Below are positions 23,743 through 35,778 of a stretch of DNA of 64,000 nt, piece by piece. This DNA comes from Henckelia pumila (lineage: Eukaryota > Streptophyta > Magnoliopsida > Lamiales > Gesneriaceae). The position numbers and the translations under genes were made by a program. The stretch is from NCBI RefSeq assembly GCF_033568475.1, contig NW_027331831.1, positions 11,408,001 through 11,472,000 on the forward strand, written 5' to 3'. Every line of letters starts with the position of its first letter. Positions within the stretch are counted from its first letter, which is position 1. The notes under the pieces are model-generated. The model did not search any database. It was not told the origin of the DNA and worked only from the letters and a program-made list of their open reading frames with translations.

Positions 23743-24177
23743 TGATAGGTTACACCTAAAAATTCAACTGGGCCTGAGCCCAATTATGAAGGTCCACTCC
23801 AAATATTTTTCAGGCCCGAGCTTATTTAAATATTTTATATATTTAATTCAAGCAGGCCCTGAATTCTACAAAAGCCCATAAGCGGCTCAAGCCCGTGAAA
23901 CTCTCCGAATATCTATAAATAGCTCAAGTCACCTCATTATTAAGGTACACACTTTCTTTAGCACTATATCGCTCTACTCTCGATTATTATTCCTTGAGTA
24001 ATAACTGACTTGATCGTCGGAGTGTCTTCGCCGGGAACCCTCCCGGCTCCTCTGACTTTGTTTTGTGACGTAGGAACAACCCACTGAAGATCTTCCAAGG
24101 GAACGTACAAGGATTTATTCATACTCCGAACTTTGCGGAAGCAACGTGTTGAGTACAAGTGATTTTTGGCTACATCA
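23743..24177 (+). repeat. 5' LTR of the Tat element
   Basis: The block starts TGATAGG and ends TACATCA, directly before the primer-binding site. It contains a TATA-like CTATAAATAG and a GACTTGATCGTCGGAGTG motif followed by CTTCGCCGG, shared with the two solo LTRs at 19831-20319 and 44763-55378. The start is inferred from the TG and TIR-like TGAT; no paired copy exists to confirm it. Confidence 0.6.
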
Positions 24178-24179
24178 GC

Positions 24180-24196
24180 TTGGCGCCGTCTGTGGG
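24180..24196 (+). other. Primer-binding site of the Tat element
   Basis: TTGGCGCCGTCTGTGGG lies two bases after the LTR end. This is a familiar primer-binding sequence of plant Tat-type Gypsy elements; the tRNA was not verified. Confidence 0.7.
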
Positions 24197-24238
24197 AAAC
24201 TGTTCATTACGTCATTGAGAACACATATTACTTCAAAA

Positions 24239-27200
24239 ATGTCTCAAGGAAATATTAACAATGAAAACGCACCGCCGAGTATTACTCTCACTCGTGAAGA
24301 CTTGACTGCGATAATGGAAAACACAGCAGCACTCGCAGCAAAAGATGCAGTTGCTCAGTACCTAGAAACCCGCAAGAGCAAAAGCAGCAAGAAAAAGGCT
24401 CAGACTGAAGGCTCGTCATCTCTTGACCCTAATAACGGAGACCCAAATAAAGATAAGTCTAAAGTGAATGATAAAGATCAAGGGGGGACCAAGAAAAATA
24501 CTACTCAGAAAGACGGTGAAGCAAGTGTTCACACAGTTCATGACATTTCTGGCGAAAACAAGATCACTAATCCAGCTCGGAAGGATGGATCTCGCACACA
24601 TGTAACTGGAGAGAATATGTCCGCAATTTTGCCGTCACGTCGAAGCCCCTTCACTGATGACATATTATCTGAAGCATTACCAAAGGAGTCAAAATCCCCA
24701 GCTTACCTGAGTTCTATAGAACGAGTGACCCCCAAGACCATATTGACAAATTCTACGCGAAAGCGGATTTGTATGATATCACAGATGCTGCATACTGTAA
24801 AATTTTCCAAACAACATTATCAGGAAGAGCACTCACATGGTTCAACAAGTTACCCTCTGGATCTATTGCCAATTTGGAGCAACTTACTGACTGCTTCATC
24901 CAGCAATTCTCAATTAACAAAAAATACCCAAAAACAGCAGTATATTTGTTCACAGTCATTCAAAAAAAAGGAGAATGTTTGAGGGACTATGTTCGGCGAT
25001 TTACTCATGCGGTGCACGAAGTCTTACACGTGAACCATGATTTGTTAGCCGGAATATTGCAACAAAACTTGCGCCATCAGAAGTTCAAAGAATCAATAGC
25101 GGGAAGGCCGCCCAAAAACTTAGAGGAATTATTGGAAAGAGCTGAGAAATACATACGGGTTGAAGAATTTGTAGAGCCACACTACTTGAATAAAAGAAAG
25201 AGAGAAGAAGATAAATCAGATATTAGAAAGCGAGACGAGAAGCGAACAACACAGAGCCCCCGCCTCCAAAATACGCCCCTCAATGCACGTCTGACCGATA
25301 TACTGGTAGTGGCTGAAAAACAAGGGTTGTTGCGTCCCCCTCGCCCAATGCAAAATAACCCAAAGCATCAGCGTTCGGACAAGTACTGCCATTTTCATAA
25401 AGATAAAGGCCATACTACAGAAGATTGCTTCAGTTTGCGAGCAAAAATTGAAAAACTCATAAAACGCGGGCATTTGGGAAATTTTGTGTACAAGTCCTGC
25501 GGTGAGAAGAGAGATGACAGGCGTTGGGACGAACAACCAAAACGTGACTATCAAAAGCGACATGATGAAACTGGGAAACAACATGAACGAGCTGATAAAA
25601 ATTTGCCCTCAGGAGGGGTAATCGCCGTAATCACTGGGGGGCCTGCTTGTGGCGACTCGAACAATGCAAGAAAAGCTCTTCTGCGGGCAGCAAAAGGAAC
25701 CAACAATTTATCTAGCCCCACATCCTTGTCGATATATGAAATTGGAACCATCCAAGAGGGATTATCATTCAGTGACAAAGATCTGGAGAACCCTCGGGGC
25801 ACCCATAATGATGCTTTAATTATCTCAGCCACAATCTCCAATTTTTGGGTAAAAAAAATTCTAGTGGATTCAGGAAGTTCAGCCGACATAATTTTTCATG
25901 ATGCATTCGTGAAGTTGGGTATTAGTAATGCACAGTTAGCTCCAGTCAACACTCCACTAGTTGGATTTTCCGGAGAAATAGTTGAAGCTTTGTGAGAAAT
26001 AACGCTTCCTCTTTCCTTGGGTTCTTACCCCAAAAGATCTACTAAAATGATGAAATTCCTTGTAGTAAAGGCTTCATCTGCATACAATGTGATATTGGGA
26101 CGACCAAGTCTCAATATATTCCAAGCCATCGGATCGACATATCATATGAAGCTGAAGTTTCCGACTCCAGGAGGAGTAGGAGAAGCCATTGGTGACCATC
26201 GTCTAGCCAGAGAATGTCATGCGGTGACATTGCGGGGTTCATCAGGAAATCGTAAAAGACAAGTTTCTAGTGAGGAAAGAGCACCAAAACCTGGAAAAAT
26301 TTTACGTGAAAACGAAATACATTTGATGGATGAAGAAGCCCAGAGCATAGAGAGAATAACAGCAACCGAAACACTGAAACATGTGGCAATCATTCCAACT
26401 GATCCCAAGAAAACCCTAAAGATCGGGACCGAATTACCTCCTGAGGTGGAAGAGAAGTTGAAAAATTTTCTTGGTCGCAATTTGGACGTGTTTGCTTGGG
26501 GTGATGAGCATCTGCCAGGAATACCTCATGAATATGCGCTTCATCACCTCCGTGTTGATCCGAAAATGAGACCGGTGAAGCAAAAGAAAAGAGCATTTGG
26601 TCCAGAGAAAAATCGGCATATAGCCGCGGAAGTAGAGAAACTCTTAGTGGCAAAGTACATCAGGCCAGTTTCATACCCAGATTGTCTTGCAAATGTGGTT
26701 TTAGTACCGAAACCTGGAGGAAAGTGGCGTTTGTGTATAGATTTCACTGATCTCAACAAAGCATGCCCCAAAGATCCGTTTCCACTCCCTCGAATTGACT
26801 TGTTAGTCGATTCGACAGCAGGATGCGAGCTGCTCACTTTTCTTGATGCATATCAAGGATACAATCAGATCGGCCTAGCGCCCGAAAACCAGGAAAAATC
26901 AAGTTTCATCACTGATCGAGGGATTATTGTTATGATGTAATGCCGTTTGGTTTGAAAAATGCTGGAGCTACCTATCAGCGTTTGGTAAATACCATGTTCG
27001 AACACTTGATCGGGCGTAACATGAAAGTTTATATAGATGACATGCTCGTCAAAAGTATTCAAGCATCTAATCATTTGGAAGATCTTTAGGAATGTTTCAG
27101 TATATTCAGAAAATACAGGATGAAACTTAATCCGGATAAATGCACTTTTGGTGTACGAGGAGGCAAATTTCTCGGTTATATGGTGCCAGAACGAGGAATA

Positions 27201-29564
27201 GAGGCCAACCCTGAAAAAATCAAAGCAATTTTAAACATGAATCCTCCGAAGAGTGTAAAAGGCATCCAAGAGTTGACAGGACGTTTGGCCGCCCTCAACC
27301 GATTTATCTCAAGATCTGCAGACAAGGGTTTACCATTTTTCAAAATGTTGAGGAGTGGGAAAGGTTTTCAATGGACAGAAGAGTGTCAGCAAGCATTTGA
27401 CGAGTTGAAAGTGCATCTGACCTCTCCGCCGTTGTTGGTAAAACCAAACGAAGGTGACACCCTGTTGATTTATCTGGCAATATCTGCGGAGGCGGTAAGT
27501 GCAGTATTGGTCTCTGAAGTAGGACGTGAGCACAAACCAGTTTATTATATCAGTCGAACTTTACACGGAGCAGAATTAAGATATACAAAGATCGAGAAAC
27601 TGACACTGGCTTTGGTAATTGCAGCGAGAAAATTACGTCCTTACTTTCACTCTCATCCAATAATTGTGCTCACCAATCATCCTCTCAAACAAATTATCTC
27701 GAGTCCTGAAGCATCAGGAAGAATGGTTAAGTGGGTTGTTGAACTGAGCCAATATGGAATTGAATATCGCCCGCGTCCAGCGATTAAAGCACAAATTCTG
27801 GCTGATTTTCTAGTAGAAATGACAGTAACTTAAGAAGAAAGCTCCACCCAAACATGGATGGTTTATGTCGACGGGTCATCAACCTCTACAGGAAGCGGTG
27901 CAGGTATAGTTGTGGAGAGCCCACAGGGAGATAAATTTCAATATGCCGTCAAATTTCTATTCCCTGCAACGAATAATGAGGCAGAATATGAAGCTTTCAT
28001 CATGGGAATTAAATTGGCCCTGTCGGTCGGAGCAAAAAGACTGACGATACACAGTGACTCCCAACTTATCGTCAGTCAGGTTAATGGAAATTATGAAGCG
28101 AAGGAAGATAAAATGTTTGAATACCTCACTCAAGTGAACGAGCTTCTCTCGCGTTTAGACAGCTATGATATAAAGCAGATACCTAGAGGGAAAAATGAGT
28201 CAGCAGACCGCCTTGCCAAGTTAGCAAGCTCCTTGGCCAACATTGATAATAGAAAAATTACATTCCTAACTTATGGCAAGGAAAAAACTGATGGAAGTGA
28301 TGTTACAATCTTCTGTGCTGACAGCAAAGAGCCTAGTTGGAAAGATGAAATAATCGACTATTTAAAGCAAGAGAAACTACCTGCTAACCAAGTCGAAGCT
28401 CGAAAACTTAGAGTGAGAGCTGCTCGGTTCACGATCATTGACGGAGAACTGTACAAAAGAGGTTTCTCTTCACCTTACCTAAAGTGTCTAACGCCAGCTA
28501 AGGGAAACTATGTGCTCCGTGAAATTCATGAAGGAATATGTGGAAATCACTTAGCTGGCAGAGCTCTCGCGGGGAAAGCATTGCGCCAAGGGTACTTTTG
28601 GCCAACGATGAAGCAAGACGCTATTGAGTTAGCAAAACATTGTCACGCATGTCAAGAGCATGCTAACTTCCATCACCAGCCGGCTACAATCTTACAGCCC
28701 CTGAAAAGTCCTCTACCTTTTGCTCAATGGGGAATGGATTTGGTAGGTCCTTTTCCTCCTGCTACCGGACAAAGAAAATTTCTGATAGTAGCTGTGGATT
28801 ATTTCACCAAATGGATCGAAGCTGAACCATTGGCCAAAATATCCGAGAGAGATGTAATCAATTTTTTATGGAAGAATATAATATGCAGATTTGGCATTCC
28901 TCAAACCTTGGTTTCAGACAATGGAACTCAATTCTCTGGAACGAAGATAAAAGACTGGTGCAAAGGACTCTCTATCAGGCAGTTCTTCACTTCTGTAGGG
29001 AATCCTCAAGCAAATGGGCAAACCGAGGTCACCAACCGGACCATTCTACAGCACCTCAAAACACGCCTAGGCAATGCCAAAGAAAAATGGGTGGATGAGT
29101 TGCCAAGTGTTCTATGGGCATATCGAACCACTCCACGCTCTTCAACTGGAGAATCTCCTTTCAACCTGGCCTACGGAGCGGAAGCTGTGGCTCCTGCCGA
29201 AATCGAAGAGCAATCATGGCGAGTGAAACAGTACACTTCATCTGGGAATGACCAAGCCCTCCGAATTTCATTGGACTTGGTGGATGAACTGAGAGATGAA
29301 GCTTCGACACGAGCCGAGAGATATCGAGCTTGTATGACTAAAGCATACAATGACAGAGTAAAACCAAGATCTTTCCAAGTAGGAGACCTGGTCTTGAGAA
29401 AATCCGACATCTTGAAGTCTGTGGGTAAATTAGACCCAAAATGGGAATGCCCGTACAAAGTAATTGAGATTGTGAAGATGAGAACATATCGCCTCCAACA
29501 TTCAGATGGAAGAATACTTCCCAGACCTTGGAACGTGGCCAACCTGAAGAAGTTTTATGCATAA
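24239..29564 (+). pseudogene. Tat gag-pol polyprotein, broken
   Basis: Reading from ATG 24239, the order is: gag (TLSGRALTWFNKLPSGS) with a knuckle YCHFHKDKGHTTEDC; protease (LVDSGSSADIIF); reverse transcriptase (WRLCIDFTDLNKACP, then VYIDDMLVKS); RNase H; a second RNase H (MVYVDGSSTSTGSGAG, NNEAEYEAFIMGI, LTIHSDSQL); an HHCC zinc finger; and integrase with D, D and E (GMDLVGPF, SDNGTQFSG, NGQTEVTNR). The stop is at 29562-29564. Breaks are a frameshift near 24691-24702, TGA 25993-25995, a frameshift near 26921-26930, TAG 27087-27089 and TAA 27831-27833. The duplicated RNase H is the hallmark of the Tat clade. Confidence 0.9.
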
Positions 29565-30267
29565 ACTGCAACTCTCGCCAATAATAGGCTAAATTTACCT
29601 TTTTTGCTATTAGCATATTTTCCTTATGTTTTCATATTACAAGTTTGTGATACATTTTTCAACTAATTTGATTATTTTGTTATACAAGCAGATTATTTTG
29701 TCGAAAGCTTATCATATCTCCTCTCCTATACCAACGCTTACTTACGATGTAAACGTCATAGACCCTAGCAATCATAAAAAAAAAGTCCCAATAATAAAAG
29801 GCTTGGCCAGCCCCATGGGACATTTGAACTTATGACGCTGTAAGAGGTCAGGACGACATAATAATATTATAACTCCCGGGATACCTCACCACGTACTAAG
29901 TGGGTTTAGGACTTCCCCATGAGACAAAATCTTGGGAGACTGATCCCCTCCCAAGTACTCCAATATTAAAGCGTTAGTATTTTATTCATCAAACAAGTAT
30001 GCAATAGCAACTTCAAAAAACAAAGAGATATGATAACTGACAAAATTGAATATATATAAAAAAGGGGAAAATAATTGTTTTTTCTTTGCTCCTCCACCAA
30101 CTGCTTACGCACTCAAAAAGAGCAAACAAAATATAAGACTTCAAAGTATTTATAACAAATAAAAAATATTGCCCAAAAGTGGCAAGAAATAATAAACTAA
30201 ACTGCTCCACGGCTCCTAAGAGTACTATCCATGTAGATTCGACATGCACCCGTCGTCGTTATTCAAG
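29565..30267. other. Non-coding interval of the Tat element
   Basis: This lies between the end of pol and the end of the antisense accessory gene. It is AT-rich with short GC patches (about 29800-29960), and no gene or LTR is recognisable. Confidence 0.4.
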
Positions 30268-32310
30268 CTAGAAGTTCGAACCCAAAGCTTCGATCATCTC
30301 CTCGTCACCCAGACCTCCCAATAAATTTCCTAAGGGAGGATCCGAGTCATCCTCAACTCTTGCAGTTCTAGGCTCCGGAATTTTAGGGTGAATCATCATA
30401 ATAATTTCCTCCGGAACTAGTTGAGTATCCCGTAGTTCTTTGCGACAATCCACGACAACTTAGTCATGAATAACAATCGCTCGCTGAATCACTTCATCTC
30501 TAAAAGCTGTGGATGCTCGATAACCTTCAATTGCTTTTTCTCCGGTACTTCGCAAGAGATTCTTGCCTATTGACGAATTGAGAAAAGTCTCACCGGTCTC
30601 CGATTCATGGGAATATTTTCCCCTAAGTAGCTCCATAGCCTTGCACATTGCATCATACTTTTTGGATTTCTCTTCAAGCTCCTTTTGCGACTTGAGAAAA
30701 TCATCTCGGGCCTTAGCACCTTCCTCGCCGAGTCTTTTGCACTCACCCCTTAATGACGCCAGCTCGTCATCAAATTTTTCCCGGAATTTCGAGACCTCTC
30801 TTCTCGAAATTAAAAAGTATGGGCAAGCGATAAAATCTGCAAACACCCATAAATAAAGAATATTATTTACTGCATAAAAATCATACCGAGTAACAAAAGA
30901 TATTAATATACCTGAAAAGCGGACGAAGCAAGAGACCGAGTCAACACTTCGGTAGGTTGTGGTAGTAGATGCAACCTATCATGATCTCCAATCAGGTCAG
31001 CTCCCGTTCTCCAACCAATGTCTGGATCTTTCAAATCCCAAAAAGATCCAGCATTATTTTTATGGTTCACTCCTTCCACGAACAAGTGACGACCCTCGAG
31101 AGCTTCCAGATCAATTACTCGTTCGTCGTCACGTTTTTTCTTCGGGTCTCTTGGATTTTCAACAATTTTACTGCGTGCATCAATGTCAGGTGCAGTTGCA
31201 ACATCTTTTCTTTTGCCACCAGTTTTTCTGTCATGCACATCGGATCTTTTGGATAGTGGGCCAGAACGGTGAGCATGATTTGAAGGCCCGGGAGACTTCC
31301 TCCTCCGGGGAAGCTCTTGAGAACCAGCGATAACTCGCTTCTTTGTTGAGTCTTTTCTTAGCTGTTTCGACGCTTCCTTCTCATTTTTCTCTATGCACGC
31401 CCGGACCTCCGCCAAACTTATTTTTCTCCCTATAAAAAAAACAAGGAGAATAATACATAAATAAATACAATAAATTCTCAAATTACACCGAGCATGGTAC
31501 GTTTAATTAAATACAATAGCATGGAAGAGAAGAAAAAAGAAAATACCGGCAGGAAGCAAACTTTTCGGATCAATCATCTTTTTGAAAAGCCCTAAAGAGC
31601 GACATTCAAGTTGCAATTTACGGTGAGTTTTGCTAAAAATAATTCTCCTATAGCCCGGGCTCCATATTATGGGAAGCCCCAACTATAATCCCAAACGTAA
31701 ACAAACTTTTTCCTCCAATCACTTTTTGGAGATGGACAACGAGATAAGAACTTACAATCACCCCGAGGTAGAAAATAAGTATAGGAACCCGGCATGGAAC
31801 GACGCACCGAGAAAAGCGCATAAAATAAGTCTATAGTCGGGAACTTTTTAATTTCACTCACTCTATGTAGAAAACACGTAAAAAGAAGAATCGCACTTGG
31901 TGTTAGTTGACTTAAACTTACCCCAAGACTATTTACAATTTCTATCAAAAGGGCATGAGGAGGAAGCGAGAAACCAAATTAAAGTACTCCAGATATACAG
32001 TAAAATATCCCGGAGGCGGTTCTTGACATGAATCCCCATTTTTTGGAATCTTAAGAATATGTCTAGATGATAATTCAAATTCTTGGAATGGGCGTAAAAT
32101 TTCAGACTCGTCCAGAAGACGCTCGCTGACTCCTCCCGAAGACTCTTGAGAATTACTACTATCGCAAGAATTCAAATAACTCAAGGGAGATAGACACTCG
32201 TCAATTTCACTGTCATCGCCAGATCCCGCGGGCGACGAGGAAAGAGTATCTCGGTTAGCAACCAACACCGAAAGTACCTTACCTCGTAAAGGATGCCCTA
32301 CAATGATTTT
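30268..32310 (-). pseudogene. Antisense accessory gene of the Tat element (gypsy-type transposon domain), spliced and damaged
   Basis: Minus-strand coding runs opposite to gag-pol. The 5' part (about 32310-31667) has an acidic serine-rich start and EPPPGYFTVYLEYFNL, then IEIVNSLGVSLSQLTPSA, the core of the Pfam family named putative gypsy type transposon. It has frameshifts near 31979 and 31675. A donor at 31546 (CCG|GTATTT) and an acceptor at 31430 join in frame to a basic segment (31429-30912). That is followed by another intron and a coiled-coil-like exon (30836-30460: REKFDDELASLRGECKRLGE), an in-frame stop at about 30460, and a short acidic tail to 30268. The last junction does not keep frame. 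Antisense ORFs in this position are known from Tat elements; their role is not settled. Confidence 0.65.
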
Positions 32311-32645
32311 TAAAATAAATTTTACCAGAAAATAATATTTTGTATAGATTAATTAAAAAATAATAAAGCAAATGATAGCATCAGATACATGGTAATTGGT
32401 TCTTAATAATATGCATCGTGTATATATAAATTTGTTATTTGTGTAGGAAATGTCCCGAAGGATTTTCTTTCCCAAACACTTGGTACTATTATTAGGTAAT
32501 GTTTTGTAGAGCTTTTAGGGATTATTTCTCAGCAATTTTTTAATGAAATTTTCAAAATTTTATTAAAAAAAATTTGAAAAAGGTTTACTAAAAACTCTCC
32601 CTAACACGGTTTAGTTCAACCTTAACCTTAAGGGTATTACTCTAA

Positions 32646-32826
32646 GGGTAATGCTACATGTACATGAAAGGTTACACGTTGGGTTACGCGATGCACTTGA
32701 AATTACATGATTATCCCTGCACTTTATTTGGAAAAATCTTTGAAAAATGCATGTAGGATAATCATGTAATTTTAAGTGCATCGCGTAACCCAACGTGTAA
32801 CCCTCCATGTACATGTAGCATTACCC
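32646..32826. mobile_element. Mutator-type MITE, 181 bp, 9-bp target duplication
   Basis: Both ends begin GGGTAATGCTACATGTACATG (21 bp listed here as GGGTAATGCTACATG plus TACATG). The arms continue with GGTTACACGTTGGGTTACGCG to near the centre, so the element folds almost completely. A perfect TTACTCTAA occurs at 32637-32645 and 32827-32835. A 9-bp duplication is typical of Mutator-like elements. No coding capacity. Confidence 0.85.
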
Positions 32827-32835
32827 TTACTCTAA

Positions 32836-33305
32836 TAGGAGATCTAACAACCTATGATTTGCAATGTCAACCCTATAATAATAATTATGCAAATGTGTTG
32901 AGAACTTGAGATGTGGACCCTTGAATCATTTAATTTGGATATTAGTCATATGGTAGGAATAGGATCTCATTAACTTCTATTAAAAGGGATAGTTTGCAAA
33001 ATAACTTCGATCGAATTACACTGCAAAAGAGTTATTTTTCAAAAATAAAGTTTCGCTGCACCCAAATCTCCCATAAAACACTGTTGTCCTTTATGTTGTG
33101 AACTATAATATCTAGCTCGTCCCTGCCCCGCAGCCATGTGAGTGAATTAATACCCAGAGTTTGTTCTTTTTTAAAATTGTTATTACTTTTATATATTAAA
33201 ATTTTTCTTATTTCATATCATAGAAATAGAATGTAAATTCATGGTGTACGTAACAAGTAGTCCAAAAGGGGTCAAACAGAACTGTATAGCTAGGTATAGT
33301 CTATA
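32836..33305. other. Spacer, no gene seen
   Basis: AT-rich sequence between two inverted-repeat elements; no feature recognised. Confidence 0.4.
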
Positions 33306-33625
33306 GGAGTGGTTGGTACGGTATACCGTGGTATTCAACGAATACCGCACCGAAAATTTCGGTACCGGTGTGATATTGGTATCGAAAATTTCGGTATACC
33401 GAAATTCGATACGGTATCGGTATGATACCGTGTATACCGACATTTTAAATATTTTTTTAAACTATTTTTAAAAAAAAAATGTCGGTATACGCGTTATCAT
33501 ACCGATACCATGTCTATGTATATCAACTTTTTTTTTTATATTTTTTCGGTATACCGAAATATCAAAATTTAAATCCTACACTGATATCGAAAATTTCGGT
33601 ACGGTATGAGTGTGTAACGATCGAT
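33306..33625. repeat. Inverted-repeat element rich in CGGTATACCG palindromes
   Basis: GGTACGGTATACCG, TTCGGTATACCGAA (twice), GATACGGTATCGG and GTATACCGACATTT/AAATGTCGGTATAC occur on both sides of an A/T core at about 33440-33480. The whole can fold back on itself. Such GGTACGGTATACC repeats are common in plant genomes and usually belong to short hAT-like MITEs. No target duplication was identified. Confidence 0.55.
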
Positions 33626-34959
33626 CTCCTTTGTAAACTATTTAACATGTGCGTTTACTATGGAAATGGTTAACACAATTTGCGAGCTAGAAAATATTTC
33701 TATCTACGTACTCTCATCAAACCCTAGCTACTTTATAGACCGACGGCTCGATCGATGTGGGACATATCGACGTTTGAAACACCGACTGTTACATGGATAT
33801 ATCGGGGCCATTCATGGTGACATATAGGTTCCGGCAAATTAATGTGGTTAAAAGTGATCAATTAAGTTTAAGCAAAAAAATTGATTAATACCCTAGTAAT
33901 ATTTAAGTGCACATATTTATTTCTCACCCACTAAATTGTAGGTACTCAAACAAGAAACTGCGTGTATCATTTATGTGCCTGCCATTTATAGCACAAATTT
34001 ATTATGGATAAAAAATCAATATATCGTTCTCTGAATGACTGAATTCTTACATGCATATACACTGTAAAGTTCCCAAGTCATAATTTTAATGAACCTTTAG
34101 GAGACTGAATGGATGGCATTTAGGAAAGAAATGTAGTTAAGTATAATCATATATAACTGCTATTTAAAATTATTGATCCGGTTTTCCCTCATATAACCAT
34201 ATATAACTACTACTCTTTAATATATGTCTTATGCACGAATTATCGTATCTTCCGAGAACTCACCTTCTTCTCTTGAAGAATGTCCGATATATACAATGAA
34301 TAAAAACAACAAGAAACAACAAACAAATTAAACAATATGAAATATTAGACATGAAAGCTGATCGGCCTCTCTTTGGCCCTAATTAATGACCACACTCAAC
34401 GATCTTAATAATGAATTAGAACTCCAATATATAGACAAGTCCAATATATCCAGGAAAAGATAAATCGTTTCAAATCTTGCCACATATCTCCGAAGATATA
34501 ATAAATCTATTCAAATTCGTGGATTTCCATCATCTTCATAATATCCATCATATCTTTAACAAATATCTCAATCAAATATCATCTTACTATTTTCACATCT
34601 TTAAAAACCTTCAATAAATTATTTTCAAGATTTCAAACAAATGACAAATCTTTTTAAACTTTCCCAAAAATCTTGCAATCCAATATTTATTAATTTTCAT
34701 AAACCAACTATATCACAAAAATAAAACCAACCAAAAATATCATCTAACAAAAATTTCCATGAATTTTGAATGGAGTCGAGGAAATTTAATGGATTTCGAC
34801 CGCGTATATATTTCCGGCTCATGTCAGAGACTAGATATATCAATATCAAAATAAAAAAAGGGGAAGTATATATGCATGAAAAAATATAAAAAGACTAAGA
34901 ATGACTTGCCAGACTTGGTAAGATCATTTTAGCAGGCGAATAGGAGATTGCATGCTTCA
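33626..34959. other. Spacer, no gene seen
   Basis: AT-rich. From about 34440 to 34740 the plus strand is strongly biased to A, C and T with few G, which may mark an old LTR fragment. No reading frame is recognisable. Confidence 0.35.
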
Positions 34960-34968
34960 AACAACTAG

Positions 34969-35175
34969 AGGTGATTCTATGCTAGCTACACTTGTACATT
35001 ATATTGTGAGGAAAACACTCGATATATTTTTTATACATGAAGTTCAGACGAACATCTCACTTGAAAACAAACACGTGAGAATTTTCGGTATTTTTTTTTC
35101 AAGTGAGATGATTGTTCGAACATCTCGTACAAATACATCGATAGTGTTTTTTTCAGGTGTAGCATAAAATCTCCC
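34969..35175. mobile_element. Mutator-type MITE, 207 bp, imperfect 9-bp target duplication
   Basis: The left end AGGTGATTCTATGCTAGC and the reverse complement of the right end, GGGAGATTTTATGCTACACC, are related. Both arms contain AAAACACT..CGAT and GAACATCTCACTTGAAAA or its mirror. The flanks are AACAACTAG (34960-34968) and AACAATTAG (35176-35184), matching at 8 of 9 bases. The size and 9-bp duplication suggest a Mutator-like MITE. Confidence 0.65.
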
Positions 35176-35184
35176 AACAATTAG

Positions 35185-35769
35185 TTCGAGCCTTCCGTAC
35201 ACTCAAATGTTTTGAAGAAGCCGACCCAGTCCTCGACCCGTTGCTTAAATGAATTCGGTGCACTTCGATCGAGTCTTAACGTCCCATTTAAATCTAAACG
35301 CATACTCAATTCAACCGTATCTATATATGCAAATTTTATAATTGTTTTTATATCTCTAATTTTTATTTAGTAAATGAAAAAGTACGTAGAAATGAAGGAA
35401 ATTAAAATACAAAGGATTGTGTTATTCTAATTCAAACGAATATAACTATCAGAGATGTAGAAGAATATTAATTACCTCTAAATTTTGGTGTGGCCACCAC
35501 TCCCAGACAGATGATTGTAAGAAGTCTATGCAACAACATTAGTTTGAATTAAACGAAATCCTAATTAAAGGGGTCGGGTCCTATAAGACCCGTTATCGGA
35601 CCCGTGCCCACCAAGGTATATAAAAATTAATTGCACTCATGTTCGATTCAATACCCGTTTAGCTCATTCCATATCCGATAAACGGGTCGACTAGGTATCT
35701 AGCTAGTCCATCTCATCATGATTCCTACACTGATATCAGTCACTCACAAGATGAATTGCTGCGGAATCA
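35185..35769. other. Spacer, no gene seen
   Basis: AT-rich with a palindromic patch around 35576-35700 (GACCCGTTATCGGACCCG, CCGATAAACGGGTCGAC). No gene was seen. Confidence 0.35.
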
Positions 35770-35778
35770 TTTTGTAAT

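Larger units (their letters stand above)
23743..32330 (+). mobile_element. Decayed Tat-lineage Ty3/Gypsy element with antisense accessory gene; 3' LTR not found
   Basis: A 435-bp LTR-like block (23743-24177), a primer-binding site, gag-pol with a second RNase H domain, and a long 3' region holding minus-strand coding sequence match Tat/Ogre/Retand-type elements. Gag-pol has two frameshifts and three nonsense codons that I can place. I searched by eye from 29.6 to 36 kb for a second copy of the LTR and did not find one, so the right boundary (about 32330) is only where recognisable coding ends. The element may be 3' truncated. Confidence 0.8.

Noticed and set aside
32611-32814. 67-codon minus-strand frame
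   Set aside because: It lies within the 181-bp foldback MITE and simply translates its arms.
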